Shown here: one piece after another, positions 24,093-33,003 of the stretch
Position numbering within the stretch: the stretch's first letter is position 1
Layout of the letters: each line of letters starts with the position of its first letter
NCBI GenBank assembly: GCA_016929805.1
Contig: JAFGIB010000263.1
Span: 1-38,422 of the forward strand
Origin: Deltaproteobacteria bacterium
GTDB taxonomy: Bacteria > Myxococcota_A > Polyangia > Polyangiales > JAFGIB01
Direction of reading: 5' to 3'
Length of the DNA: 38,422 bases
The notes under the pieces: model-generated
The model's database searches: none
Told to the model about the DNA's origin: nothing
The model's input: only the letters and a program-made list of their open reading frames with translations
Made by a program: the position numbers and the translations under genes

Positions 24093-25516
24093 ATAAACTC
24101 GTTTCTCCTATCCCGCGTTCGATTCGCCGCAAACCCGTTGTTCCATTTCTATCGGTCTCGGTGCTGCTTTTTTTTCCCGCCGGGCTGCTCGCTCAGGAGA
24201 TCACTCCCGGCGATCCGGATTTGATCTTCGAGCCGATCGGCTACACCGACGTTATCGACGGCTTTGAGGTGGACGATTCTTTTGATCTGAATATCTCCTT
24301 AAAATACCTGGCCACGCATTCCGACGGAACGATTTGGCGCGAACAGCGCGCGCCGGCTACCTCGGAAGCGGATCATCGCGACATCGCCAAATTTATCCAC
24401 ATGGTTCATCAGCTCGTTTTCGGGCTCGAGGTCGGTATTTACAGCGATCTGATGGCTTACTCGCGCCTTCCGATTGTTCTCAGCGATACGCGTGAGCTCA
24501 GCTCGATCGGTTCGCGCGATCCGGTGCGGGTGGTGAACGTTGAAAGCAGCGCGAGCGCCGCGGGGCAAGAGTCTGTCGTGCTGTTCGGTCTGCCGTTTGT
24601 AGCTCCGGTACGCTCCGGAATCCCGGAGATCGATTTAGGCATAGCCTGGGGTATTACCAACCAATACCGCGCGCCTTACCTTCCCACCTGGGTGGTGAGG
24701 TTGGAGAGCCGTTGGAGCGTCGGAGAGGTTTTACGAGCGTCGTGCGATAAACCGAGCGCCGCGCTCGATTGCCACGGCTCGCCCGGGATCACATCGGGTT
24801 ATCACGGCTTGAGGCTCGAATCTCGAACCTCCTATCGCTACCGCTATCTCGAACCCTATCTCGGTGCCGCGCTGCAATTACAGTGGGCCGGTCTTTCGAG
24901 CTACTACTTTTTACCCAGTTTGGAACAAGATGGCGATCGCGTGCGCTCCGATGAGGTGATTAATTCCGGACCGCCCGACGAAATCGAGGCGGTTGTGGGG
25001 CTTTCGATTCTACCGTGGGAATATCCCGGCGATTTTCAGCGATTCATTCTCGATTTTCGATTTAACGCCGTGTGGGTCACCGAGGGTCGAGATCGAACCC
25101 CTTTATTCGATGCGCTAGGCGCGTCCAGGGCCGAGCCTCTGGCCGGCACCCAAATCGAACTTCTGGACCCGACGGATGAAGCAAGAGCGGGAGACGCTCC
25201 CTTTTACGGATTGACCGATGTGCAATCGCACGCCCGCTTCGGCGCGCGCATGGCGCTAATCATGCAGGCCGCTCGTTATTTGCGTCTGATGATCGGAATG
25301 GGCCTCGGCTATACCACGCCGCATCTTCTGACCGCGACCAAGAAATGCGTACTTGATAGGAGTATGAGTGAGGGTGAGGACCCTGATCCGCGTTGCCCGG
25401 ACGGGGGGGTGCTCAACCGCAATTATCGCGACGCGATCGATCGAGCGGGACAGCGGTTCGGATTGGGCGGCAATCTTACCGTCGACGTTTTCACCCAAGC
25501 GCTGGGAACGTTCTAA
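24089..25516 (+). CDS. Putative outer-membrane beta-barrel protein
   Basis: A 475-aa protein. Its GTG start (24089) overlaps the phosphatase stop by 4 nt. A signal peptide with core FLSVSVLLFFPAGLLAQ is present. The mature part has alternating amphipathic strands (LNISLKYLA, FGLEVGIYSDLMAYSRLPIVL, YRYLEPYLGAALQLQW, FILDFRFNAVW, RYLRLMIGMGLGYTTPH) and a final strand ending in Phe (TVDVFTQALGTF), as expected for an outer-membrane barrel inserted by the BAM machinery. A few Cys residues lie in putative loops. I do not recognise a named family. The coupling to a phosphatase is unexplained. The stop lies 23 nt from the convergent rsmI end; no terminator stem is visible. Confidence 0.75.
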   Translation: MNKLVSPIPRSIRRKPVVPFLSVSVLLFFPAGLLAQEITPGDPDLIFEPIGYTDVIDGFEVDDSFDLNISLKYLATHSDGTIWREQRAPATSEADHRDIAKFIHMVHQLVFGLEVGIYSDLMAYSRLPIVLSDTRELSSIGSRDPVRVVNVESSASAAGQESVVLFGLPFVAPVRSGIPEIDLGIAWGITNQYRAPYLPTWVVRLESRWSVGEVLRASCDKPSAALDCHGSPGITSGYHGLRLESRTSYRYRYLEPYLGAALQLQWAGLSSYYFLPSLEQDGDRVRSDEVINSGPPDEIEAVVGLSILPWEYPGDFQRFILDFRFNAVWVTEGRDRTPLFDALGASRAEPLAGTQIELLDPTDEARAGDAPFYGLTDVQSHARFGARMALIMQAARYLRLMIGMGLGYTTPHLLTATKKCVLDRSMSEGEDPDPRCPDGGVLNRNYRDAIDRAGQRFGLGGNLTVDVFTQALGTF

Positions 25517-25539
25517 GGAGTCGCCGAAACCGATATTTT

Positions 25540-26391
25540 TTACGCTAGCTTTACCTTCAGTATTCGTTGGTAGATCAGTTTGCGAGGCAGATCCGTCTCT
25601 TGTGCCAGCCTTATCGCCGTGTCTCTCGGCGTCATACCGCGAATAAGATAGGCGCGAATCGTTTGGTCGAGATCAGCCGGAATCTCTTTCCGGTTTTCGC
25701 TATTGCTACCCGCGACGACCAGGGTTATCTCGCCTTTGGTTTCGGGACCAAACCGGCGCGCGAGCTCCTCTAGGGGGGCGTTGACGACCTCCTCGTACAG
25801 CTTGGTCATTTCACGGCACAACGCCGCGCGCCTGCCGGGCTCGGTTTTATCGACCAAATCCGCCAGCGTTTGCGAGATGCGTTGCGGCGATTCAAAGATC
25901 ACGGTCGCTTCTGTCGCCCGCGCGATGCACGACAGCAGCTTCTCCCTTTTTGTTCCGCTTCGGGGAAGAAAGCCGACGAATCGGAACGAGTCACAAGCAA
26001 CGCCGGAAACCGCTAACGCGGCGGTGACCGCGCTTGGTCCCGGCACCGACTCGACCGCGATGGCTTCGGCCAGAGCGCGTTGTATCAGAACGGCGCCGGG
26101 GTCGCTGATCACCGGCGTGCCCGCGTCCGTGACCAGCGCGAGACGCTCGCCTTTTCTCAGCCGCTCTAGATAAAGCCGCACCGATCTCTCGTTCGTGTGC
26201 GCGTGAAAGGATCGCAGCGGCGTTTTGATATCATAGTGAGCGCACAGCCGGCGCGTGAGCCGGGTATCCTCGGCCAGGACGAGATCGCTTTCCTTCAACG
26301 TTCGCAGCGCCCGCAGGGTGATATCCTCGAGGTTGCCGATCGGGGTGGCGACGATAGAAAGGCGGCCGGCGATACCTCGTTCAGACCTCAA
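25540..26391 (-). CDS. rsmI: 16S rRNA (cytidine-1402-2'-O)-methyltransferase
   Basis: A 283-aa SAM-dependent methyltransferase of the tetrapyrrole-methylase fold. Diagnostic stretches are LSIVATPIGNLEDITLRAL, VLAEDTRLTRRLC, LALVTDAGTPVISDPG, VPGPSAVTAALAVSG, FRFVGFLPR and a late KGEITLVVAG. It methylates the ribose of C1402 in 16S rRNA. The start is TTG 26391, with GGAGAAGG about 6 nt upstream inside the end of rpoH, overlapping that gene by 11 nt; no better start lies before the conserved region. The C-terminal helical extension (PRDTAIRLAQETDLPRKLIYQRILK) is normal for the family. Confidence 0.95.
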   Translation of the reverse strand: MRSERGIAGRLSIVATPIGNLEDITLRALRTLKESDLVLAEDTRLTRRLCAHYDIKTPLRSFHAHTNERSVRLYLERLRKGERLALVTDAGTPVISDPGAVLIQRALAEAIAVESVPGPSAVTAALAVSGVACDSFRFVGFLPRSGTKREKLLSCIARATEATVIFESPQRISQTLADLVDKTEPGRRAALCREMTKLYEEVVNAPLEELARRFGPETKGEITLVVAGSNSENRKEIPADLDQTIRAYLIRGMTPRDTAIRLAQETDLPRKLIYQRILKVKLA

Positions 26392-27454
26392 AAGCGCCTT
26401 CTCCCATCTCTTCGGATAGAAATTTCTTTATCTTATCCTGCAGGCGCTTTTCGATTTGTCTTACCCGCTCGCGGCTCACACCGAATTCGTCTCCCAGCTC
26501 CTGCAGCGTCCTGGGTTCCTCGGAAATCAGCCGCTGGTTGAAAATCTGTTCCTCTTTTCCGTTCAGCGTCCTGCCGAAGACCTCGAGCTTTTCGCGCAAT
26601 ATCATCCCGATTTGCTCGTCCGCCAGTATGTCATCGACGTCTTTTGACTCTTCTCGCAGAAGATCCACCCGGCTTTTCGAGCCTTCATCCGATTTCTTTA
26701 TCGGCGCATCGAGCGAGAGGTCGCCGGCCGCCAGCCGCCGGTCCATCTCTATCACCTCCTGCTTGGAGACGTCGAGCTGTTTGGCGACCACATCAGAGGT
26801 CGGCTCGATGCCCAAGGCGGCGAGCTTCGCCTTCTCTTTCTTGAGGTTAAAGAAGAGCTTTCGTTGCGCCTGAGTCGTGCCCAATTTGACCAAGCGCGCG
26901 TTGTTCAGGATGAACCGAAGAATATAGGCGCGGATCCACCAGGCGGCATAGGTCGAAAGCTTTACCCCTTTATAAGGGTCGTATTTTCTCACCGCCTGCA
27001 TCAGCCCGATATTCCCCTCTTGCACGATATCCATCAGATTCTTATACGCGTTGCGGTAGTCATAAGCGATTTTAACCACCAGTCGAAGATTCGAGGTAAC
27101 GAGCTTCGCCGCCGCTTGAACGTCTCCGGCCTCGAAATACTGGATCGCGGTTGCCTGCTCTTCCTCCGGCGTTAGAAGTTGATATCGCTTGACGTCGCGC
27201 ATATAGGCCTGAAGCGGATCGTAGCGGGCGAGCGGCGCGCGTTTCCGCACCGCGAGCGCGCGCGACGGAGCGCGTGCGAGCGCGTACCTGGATGCCTCCT
27301 CTTCCTCGGCCATCGCGACAAAGAGCGTCTCGGCCTCGTCCTCGACCAATTCGGCCGCGGCCCCGCCGTTCGCATATTCCCCTATATCCGGCTCCTCGCC
27401 GGCGGGGTCGCTCACTTCGGGCAGCGTGTCACGCTTTGCTTTTTCATCCGCCAT
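26381..27454 (-). CDS. rpoH: RNA polymerase sigma factor, sigma-32 (RpoH) type
   Basis: A 357-aa sigma-70-family protein. Residues about 1-75 are an acidic, Ala/Glu-rich extension not found in enterobacterial RpoH. Region 1.2 starts at DPLQAYMRDVKRY. Region 2 contains LVTSNLRLVVKIAYDY, MDIVQEGNIGLMQAVRKYDPYKGVKLSTYAAWWIRAYIL. The RpoH-type segment QRKLFFNL follows, and region 4.2 is RTLQELGDEFGVSRERVRQIE. ATG 27454 is chosen because the 29 residues upstream in frame look non-coding; no strong ribosome site is visible at either start. Roles known for the family: heat-shock or alternative transcription. The stop overlaps rsmI. Confidence 0.9.
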   Translation of the reverse strand: MADEKAKRDTLPEVSDPAGEEPDIGEYANGGAAAELVEDEAETLFVAMAEEEEASRYALARAPSRALAVRKRAPLARYDPLQAYMRDVKRYQLLTPEEEQATAIQYFEAGDVQAAAKLVTSNLRLVVKIAYDYRNAYKNLMDIVQEGNIGLMQAVRKYDPYKGVKLSTYAAWWIRAYILRFILNNARLVKLGTTQAQRKLFFNLKKEKAKLAALGIEPTSDVVAKQLDVSKQEVIEMDRRLAAGDLSLDAPIKKSDEGSKSRVDLLREESKDVDDILADEQIGMILREKLEVFGRTLNGKEEQIFNQRLISEEPRTLQELGDEFGVSRERVRQIEKRLQDKIKKFLSEEMGEGAFEV

Positions 27455-27666
27455 TTGTCGTAACGATCGTCGAGAGCTACTGATTGACTTATCTATATGA
27501 CACTGAAGCCGGACCGACAAAAGGTGGCGGTCCTGGAGCAACCCAGTAGTATAGTAGCCAAAATCCGAAATGCCGCTTCATTTACCATTACTTGTTCAAA
27601 TGTGCAGTTCTAATGTAAAAAAAGGCCCAATACTTCGGGTTGTTGAGGTGATATGGTTTTATAAGC

Positions 27667-27714
27667 CGAGCGAAGCGCTTTATGCCGACGGATTTTTTGC
27701 AACGTTAAGGTAAA
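27667..27714 (-). repeat. 48-bp dispersed repeat, copy 2 (inverted relative to copy 1)
   Basis: The reverse complement of this segment matches 8347-8394 closely (shared TTTACCTTAACGTTGCAAA, AATCCGTCGGC, TAAAGCGC). It sits between the divergent rpoH and DHH genes, ending 28 bp before the DHH start codon. The surrounding 27455-27742 region should hold both promoters; I see no clear hexamers. Confidence 0.8.
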
Positions 27715-27742
27715 CCGCGAGCCGAGAATCAGATAAGAGTCG

Positions 27743-28750
27743 ATGACGAGCTGCGAGAAACTGAGGGAGGTGATCCGACAAGGCAGGCGGCTGGTGGTTT
27801 TTCTTCACGACCATCCCGATCCGGACGCGCTCGCCGCCGGTTGGTTGTTGCAGCGGATCGGCGAGAAACTCGAGGTGCCGTCTCGCATCGTCTACGGGGG
27901 TCAAATCGGTCGCGCTGAGAACGAGACGATGGTCAGACTGCTGCGCATTCCGGCTCGGCCGTTGCGCGAGAAGATGAGGTTTTTCAAAAGCGACCGCTAT
28001 GCCGTGGTGGACACCCAGCCCGGTAGCGGCAACAACCTCTTCCCGCATAAACGGATGCGCTGTCATATCGTGATAGACCATCATCCGCGGCGCTCGGCTT
28101 TTGAGGCGGATTTTGTCGAGGTGCAGCCCGAGCAGGGAAGCACCACCACCATGCTGCTCGAGCTGTTTCAGCAATTCGGCTTTGAGCTTGACGCCGACCT
28201 CGCTACCGCCGTGGCCTACGCCATCATCTCGGAGACCCAGGACCTGGGACGTGAAACCACCGCGTCCGATCGCCGGGCTCTGCACAGCGTGCTGCCCTTG
28301 GTCAGGCTACAGGTGCTCGGTCGGATTCGCCACCCGGTGCACGACCGCGAGTACTACCGCACCGTTGCCCGCGCCATGCGCGAGGTTCTGGTGGCGAAGA
28401 ACACCTGCGTCTGCCACATCGGAGAGGTGCACCAGCCGGGAATGGCGGCCGAGCTGGCCGATTTTCTGATCCCCATGGAGCGCGTCACCTGGTGTTTGGT
28501 GACGGGTTATTACCTCGGGACCATGGTGGTTTCGATACGCACCACCCACGAGAAGGCGCATTCCGATCGGATTATAAGCTCTATATTACGGGGGTTGGGA
28601 AAAGGCGGCGGCCATCACATGATCGCCGGCGGCGCGGTGCCGTGCGCGAGCCTGGATGACTACCGCCAAAAAGCCGAGCAGATCACGGACCGATTTCTCA
28701 AAAGATTATCGCGCCGCGCGCCCGAGCGTCTGCATCCGCTTCTACAATAA
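27743..28750 (+). CDS. DHH-family phosphoesterase (NrnA-like)
   Basis: A 335-aa protein. The DHH catalytic motifs are HDHPDPDALAAG (residues 22-33), VVDTQPG, IDHHPRR (near 111-117), then ISETQDLGRE; the DHHA1 domain ends with the glycine-rich substrate motif GGGHHMIAGG. Members such as NrnA degrade short oligoribonucleotides or dephosphorylate pAp, and related ones cleave cyclic dinucleotides. The sequence alone does not separate these activities. Length fits the NrnA group (about 310-350 aa). ATG 27743 has only a weak purine-rich site upstream. Confidence 0.88.
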   Translation: MTSCEKLREVIRQGRRLVVFLHDHPDPDALAAGWLLQRIGEKLEVPSRIVYGGQIGRAENETMVRLLRIPARPLREKMRFFKSDRYAVVDTQPGSGNNLFPHKRMRCHIVIDHHPRRSAFEADFVEVQPEQGSTTTMLLELFQQFGFELDADLATAVAYAIISETQDLGRETTASDRRALHSVLPLVRLQVLGRIRHPVHDREYYRTVARAMREVLVAKNTCVCHIGEVHQPGMAAELADFLIPMERVTWCLVTGYYLGTMVVSIRTTHEKAHSDRIISSILRGLGKGGGHHMIAGGAVPCASLDDYRQKAEQITDRFLKRLSRRAPERLHPLLQ

Positions 28751-28798
28751 GGTTGATGCAGACGCCCGTCGACGCGGATCGCCTCGCTCTTGAAGGTG

Positions 28799-29083
28799 CT
28801 ACTCTTCGTCGCAAGCGAGCTTACATTTGCCGGCCGCGGGCTCGCTCAAGCGACCGTTTGAACAGGTCGTTTCCTCCGTCAGGCAGGCGTAGTAATCTTC
28901 CATATCGCAGTCATCGTCGTCGAGCGCATCCGGGCAGGTCTCTTCAACGCTGAGCTTTTGACTGACGCATTCCAAATCGTTATAGCTTTCCACGTAGTCC
29001 TCGCACGCGGCTTGATTGCCTCCGCACCCCGCGGCGAGCGCGAATAGAGCTAAAATTATCGAGATCAAACCAGCTTTTTTCAT
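28799..29083 (-). CDS. Small Cys-rich lipoprotein
   Basis: A 94-aa protein. ATG 29083 is chosen because an AGGAGGAGG ribosome site lies directly upstream and the product starts with a classical lipoprotein signal (MKKAGLISIILALFALAAGC, lipid-modified Cys20). The mature 75 residues hold eight further cysteines and many acidic residues (DALDDDDCDMEDYYACL), like small Cys-rich lipoproteins common in myxobacteria. The frame is open 282 bp further upstream but without protein character. Function unknown. The 313 bp upstream (29084-29396) contain no other gene I can support. Confidence 0.82.
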   Translation of the reverse strand: MKKAGLISIILALFALAAGCGGNQAACEDYVESYNDLECVSQKLSVEETCPDALDDDDCDMEDYYACLTEETTCSNGRLSEPAAGKCKLACDEE

Positions 29084-29396
29084 AGTAGTCCTCCTCCTGT
29101 TGGGGTTGAAAAACGGCTGTTGTGCATCGCTCTTCACGGCGTATACATCGATAAAACCAAATGCTTTCAGCCGTCTACTAAGACTTATAAGCACGAGCCG
29201 TGCCAATCGAGCCGCTTGCCGCCGGTTCGGGTCGATTCCGCGAAAAGAAGGCGATTTTCGCGTCGCCGTTTTCGAACCCGAGGATCTAATATCAAGAGCG
29301 AGGCGCGCGAAAGAATTCTCTGTGGCAAAATCGGCACAGCTTCTGAATCCTCGTGTGCGCGCCAATCACAGACTCTACGGGGGAGTTCTTAGAGTT

Positions 29397-30305
29397 TTAT
29401 TCGTCGCGTAGCGCTTGTTCTGTTTCAGTTGCAGCCGGCGCGGTTTCCGGTAGGGTGGCGATTAGACCGATCGTAAAACCTAGCGAAGCGGTCTCGCCCT
29501 TTTGGGGAACGTCCAGCGATATCTGGTTGATCAGTTCCAGTTCATCCATGAGATAGACGTTATATCCAAGCGCCAGGCAACCGATATCTAGACCGCGGTC
29601 TACGTCCACGGGATCGGGAAGAATATTCATGTCGTATTCCAGAAGCACTTGATGGCCCTCGGCTACGGTAAGATAGGCCCCTATTGTACTCTTAATACTT
29701 ATCGCGACCTCGGTTTCCGCTGATTCCTCGGGCGTGGTCTCTACTTCCCGCCCGAAAATGGGAAAAGCGGTGCGTAGATAGAATCCCCACGTTCTCAAAT
29801 CGGGGTAGCGATCGAGGTTGATCTCCAATCCCGGTATGACGGCCAGAAACGAGGTTTCGGCGTTTTTGCCGGAGAAATCGGCATAAAGGTCGAAATCGAA
29901 GTGATCGCTATCCACGACGTTTCCGAAAAGGCCGAAAAAGATACTCGTCGAATCCGATTTGAGTTGCTCCGTTCCGCTTAGCGTCGTTCCGATAAAAGCA
30001 GATAGATTATCTACGATCCCGTAGCCGAGCATGGCTTCACCGCCGACGGACCGCTCGCTGCTACCGAGTCCCAGACCCTCATACCCCAGATAAAGATCGA
30101 AGTCGCTGGCGCCGATATCAAAGGCCTCGATCGTGTCAGCCGCTAGAGCCGTACCGGACTGTACGATGGTTGACACCACGCTACCAGCCGACAAAACCAA
30201 AATGAACCGATGCGGGTTCGGCTTTATACCAAACGCCCGCACAAACCGTCGAACCAACAACGCCGCGGAAATGCTACCGATACTGGCGATGATTAAGTTC
30301 TCCAC
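29397..30305 (-). CDS. Exported, probably outer-membrane beta-barrel protein
   Basis: About 302 aa. A hydrophobic signal region extends to about ALAADTIEAF (cleavage after TALA), followed by alternating beta strands (FDLYLGYEGLGLG, SIFFGLFGNV, FDFDLYADFSG, FYLRTAFPIFG, QVLLEYDMNIL, ELELINQISLDV, ASLGFTIGLIATL). GTG 30305 is preferred: AGGAGG (30315-30320) is 9 nt before it but only 3 nt before the alternative TTG at 30311. The segment before the apparent signal is longer than usual, so the true cleavage site is uncertain. The C-terminus (TEQALRDE) is not a typical barrel end. No named family recognised. The next gene upstream in this direction is the DtxR-like regulator, 57 bp away, so co-transcription and metal control are possible. 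Confidence 0.66.
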   Translation of the reverse strand: MENLIIASIGSISAALLVRRFVRAFGIKPNPHRFILVLSAGSVVSTIVQSGTALAADTIEAFDIGASDFDLYLGYEGLGLGSSERSVGGEAMLGYGIVDNLSAFIGTTLSGTEQLKSDSTSIFFGLFGNVVDSDHFDFDLYADFSGKNAETSFLAVIPGLEINLDRYPDLRTWGFYLRTAFPIFGREVETTPEESAETEVAISIKSTIGAYLTVAEGHQVLLEYDMNILPDPVDVDRGLDIGCLALGYNVYLMDELELINQISLDVPQKGETASLGFTIGLIATLPETAPAATETEQALRDE

Positions 30306-30361
30306 GTTCAATATCCTCCTAAAAAGGGCCGTCCGATTTGATAGACGAAAATGGACAAAAA

Positions 30362-31108
30362 TTAGACCGTCGTTAATAGGACCGATTCGGCTTCCCTTTT
30401 TCGCAACGAGAGCTGGAATCCCCCGAGCTTTATCCAGACCGGATCACCGGAAGGCGCTATCCGTTCGATCTCGATGATCGTATCCGGTAAAATACCCAAA
30501 TCGAGCATACGGCGCCGCATCGAACCCTTGGCATTGATCTGGATAACCCGGCCTTTTTTTCCGGGTTTTAAATCGAATAATGATATTGTCGAGTGCTCCC
30601 TTTTGCGTTTGCTCTGTTGTTTGAGCGCACGGTCGAAAGCACACTCCCGCGTCGCACCTTGTACCTCCGAACAGTGGAGAAACGTTTGTAGAAGCTCTTT
30701 CCCCGCCGGGCAACCGCGTAAAAATTCGAATAGTCTGACAAAACGTTCCATCGCCTCGTTGGTAAGGCTATGTTCCATCGCACAGGCGTTTTCCCTCGCT
30801 TCGGAAGAATTCAAGCCGAGAAAATTCTGAAAAAAGCGTTCCAGTATCTGATGGCGCGAATAAACCCGTCGCGCGAGCTTTTCCCCCTCGGCCGTGAGCT
30901 CGATGAACTCGCGCCGTTCGTACTTGATCAGACCCATCCGGCTGAGACGCCGCATGGCGGGTGTAACCGAGCTGGCTTTGACTTGCCTAGCCTCGGCGAT
31001 ATCTCGAACCCGCGCGACCTTGCGATCGCGCACCAATTCGAAAATGGTTTCCAAATAATCCTCGAGCGAAGATGTTATATCTTTATGATCTATCTGGGCT
31101 TTGACCAT
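30362..31108 (-). CDS. DtxR/MntR-family metal-dependent regulator with C-terminal FeoA domain
   Basis: A 248-aa protein. Residues about 8-75 form the winged helix (SSLEDYLETIFEL, ARVRDIAEARQVKASSVTPAMRRL, GLIKYERREFIELT). Residues about 76-145 are the metal-binding dimerisation domain (EKLARRVYSRHQILERFF, CAMEHSLTNEAMERF). Residues about 175-248 are an FeoA/SH3-like domain (LFDLKPGKKGRVIQI, RRRMLDLGILPDTIIEIERIAPSGDPVWIKLGGFQLSLRKREA). The family represses iron or manganese uptake genes when metal-loaded. ATG 31108 is chosen over an upstream TTG at 31141 because it gives the usual N-terminus. A palindromic site 57 bp upstream suggests autoregulation. No feoB is nearby. Confidence 0.92.
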   Translation of the reverse strand: MVKAQIDHKDITSSLEDYLETIFELVRDRKVARVRDIAEARQVKASSVTPAMRRLSRMGLIKYERREFIELTAEGEKLARRVYSRHQILERFFQNFLGLNSSEARENACAMEHSLTNEAMERFVRLFEFLRGCPAGKELLQTFLHCSEVQGATRECAFDRALKQQSKRKREHSTISLFDLKPGKKGRVIQINAKGSMRRRMLDLGILPDTIIEIERIAPSGDPVWIKLGGFQLSLRKREAESVLLTTV

Positions 31109-31164
31109 TGTTGATTCTCGGCTAATCGAAAGATTTACCAATATGTTTGTCGTGTCAAGTATTT

Positions 31165-31178
31165 TTAGACATGACTAA
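31165..31178. promoter_or_regulatory. Candidate DtxR/MntR-type operator
   Basis: TTAGACATGACTAA is an imperfect 14-bp palindrome (12 of 14 positions symmetrical), 57 bp upstream of the regulator start. TTAG...CTAA arms are typical of DtxR-family boxes. The remaining 31179-31627 region contains no gene I can support; it holds the dispersed repeat at 31379-31442. Confidence 0.45.
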
Positions 31179-31378
31179 CAAATCGGCAGTTTTATCCGTC
31201 AAAACGGTTCAGCCGCCACTATTAGGCGACGAATTCTTCGATATCGTCAGATATCACCGCCAAAACCGACAGTGCCATTTAGTGGCTCCCTCCTCTTGGC
31301 GCTATCAAAAACGTGGAATTAAGGAGGTAACGAATAATTAAGAATATTTACCAAATTCTACTAGAGCCCGTCTCATCA

Positions 31379-31442
31379 ATCCCGTGCTATACAAGTATTA
31401 AGCCGAGCGAAAACAGAGGCTTTTTTTGGACAAAATCCATCA
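31379..31442 (+). repeat. Dispersed ~64-bp repeat, copy A
   Basis: The segment containing TATTAAGCCGAG, GAAAAC and a T-run followed by GGA...AAATC matches 35522-35585 in the same orientation at roughly 80% by eye. Weaker similarity continues about 40 bp further in both copies. Both lie in gene-poor spacers flanking the pirin / spermidine-synthase-like block. Confidence 0.7.
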
Positions 31443-31627
31443 AGCGGAAAACAAATTAGGATCGATATTGAAGTGATGCGTTGATCAAAAATGCGATGGG
31501 GCCACGTGCCTCCTATTTCATCGGCTATTTGAGAGTTGATGATCCAGAAGGCTTAATCTTGCATTCCGAGCGGTTGTGAACCAAGTAATTCTTACAACCG
31601 AGTTATTTTGGAAGGAGCCTAATTAAC

Positions 31628-32512
31628 ATGAACCAGACTCGCAATATCATACAGAAACGAACAGCGCGTCCCACGCGTGAAGGCGCGGGTGTCCTTCTCA
31701 AGCGGGTCTTTGGTGAGGTGGATGAGCACCTGGATCCATTCCTGTTGCTCGACCATTTTGGCTCTGATCGCCCCGAGGATTACCTGGCCGGTTTTCCCTG
31801 GCATCCGCACCGTGGCATCGAGACCATCACCTATATGTTATCCGGAACGGTCGAGCACCGGGATAGCCTGGGCAACCAGGGTGTCATTAGACCGGGTGAA
31901 GTCCAGTGGATGACCGCGGGATCGGGTATCATCCATCAAGAGATGCCCCAACGGGCACCCGTGCTGGAGGGTTTTCAGCTTTGGTCCAACTTGCCTAAAA
32001 GCCACAAGATGATGCCCCCCCGCTATCGCGAGGTAAAAAGCAGTGAGATAAAGGAGATCGAGTTAGGCGCCGGCGCCCGGGCCAAGCTTATCTGTGGAAT
32101 ATTGAACGGTGTATCTGGTCCGGTCAGTGACGTGATTAGCGATCCGCTCTATCTGGACCTTGCCCTTGCCGAAGGATCGAGACTCGAGTTACCCTTGGAC
32201 AACGGTCGCAACGTCTTTGCTTATGTATACCGGGGATGGACACGATTTGGTGAGAGCGACGTTCTGCGCGCTTTCGATCAGGCGGTATTTGGCGAGGGCG
32301 CCGTGCTGAAGATTCAGGCCGGTGACGAGGGAGCGCGCATGCTCCTTTTGGCGGGCAAACCCATTGCTGAACCGGTGGCCTGGGGAGGCCCGATAGTAAT
32401 GAATACCGAAGAAGAGTTGCGTCTGGCCTTACAGCAATACCGGGACGGGACCTTTTTGCAGCAAAGGAGCGAGAGCGCCTTCCCGGAACCCGGAAAAGCT
32501 CCCGTACGATAG
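31628..32512 (+). CDS. Pirin family protein
   Basis: A 294-aa cupin-fold protein with GGAAGGAG close before the ATG. The four pirin metal ligands are visible: His59 and His61 in HPHRGIET, and His103 and Glu105 in SGIIHQEMP, with FPWHPHR and the WMTAGSG stretch as family signatures. The second cupin half (DVISDPLYLDLALAEGSRLELPL onward) is complete. Pirins act as iron-dependent redox sensors or, in some bacteria, as quercetin dioxygenases; which applies here is unknown. The gene sits alone among repeats. 32513-32730 holds no other supported feature. Confidence 0.94.
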   Translation: MNQTRNIIQKRTARPTREGAGVLLKRVFGEVDEHLDPFLLLDHFGSDRPEDYLAGFPWHPHRGIETITYMLSGTVEHRDSLGNQGVIRPGEVQWMTAGSGIIHQEMPQRAPVLEGFQLWSNLPKSHKMMPPRYREVKSSEIKEIELGAGARAKLICGILNGVSGPVSDVISDPLYLDLALAEGSRLELPLDNGRNVFAYVYRGWTRFGESDVLRAFDQAVFGEGAVLKIQAGDEGARMLLLAGKPIAEPVAWGGPIVMNTEEELRLALQQYRDGTFLQQRSESAFPEPGKAPVR

Positions 32513-32730
32513 CTGCAAATTGTTTTCCGGTAGCCGTTCCGCTTTTTAACCCGGCAACTAAAACCGTAAAACTGTGAAGCGGTACCCCGTTTCCCCGACT
32601 GCGAGCCTAGCGAGAAGTGTGCCTACGATTCTATAAACGTAAAGTGGGTATGCAAAGAATTACCGGCTTGCGATTGAATCGAAGACGTTCTGGGAATCGT
32701 ACCGATAGTATTAACAACGCAAAAAACCTA

Positions 32731-32771
32731 AAAAACCAACCCGGGTTGATTTCTTTACACCATTTTCCCGT
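32731..32771 (+). repeat. ~41-bp repeat with palindromic core AACCCGGGTT, copy A
   Basis: AACCAACCCGGGTTGATTT followed by a T-rich stretch and TTTTCCCGT matches 35847-35887 in the same orientation. The core is a perfect palindrome. Such palindromes are typical partners of REP-associated tyrosine transposases, remains of which begin just downstream. Confidence 0.65.
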
Positions 32772-32778
32772 GCTGACC

Positions 32779-33003
32779 GATACGCTTATCGTGACAGCAC
32801 CTCGACGAATCATCCAGGTTCGGACCTATATGGTCACTCGCCGCGTCTCGGAACGTAGATTCTTTCTGCGCCCTGACAAAGTCGTCAACAATATCATCGA
32901 ATACTGTATCGCTCTGGCCGCTAAAAAAACCTGCGTGCTTTTGCACGCTCTGGTCGTGCTCGCTAACCATTACCATCTACAAGCAGCGGATCGCATTGGC
33001 ATT
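32779..33003 (+). pseudogene. N-terminal remnant of a REP-associated (IS200-like, HUH) transposase
   Basis: The plus-strand frame encodes RTYMVTRRVSERRFFLRPD, then NNIIEYCIALAA, VLLHALVVLANHYHL, matching the start of Y1/HUH transposases of the REP-associated type; NHYHL contains the HUH motif. The frame then runs into the 3' end of the opposite-strand membrane-protein gene, and the catalytic-tyrosine half is absent. No transposase-like start codon is intact. It is a decayed fragment about 75 codons long. Confidence 0.7.

Noticed and set aside
27615..27650. Possible terminator near GGCCCAATACTTCGGGTT with an A/T run
   Set aside because: Only three base pairs (CCC/GGG) can form; not a credible stem.
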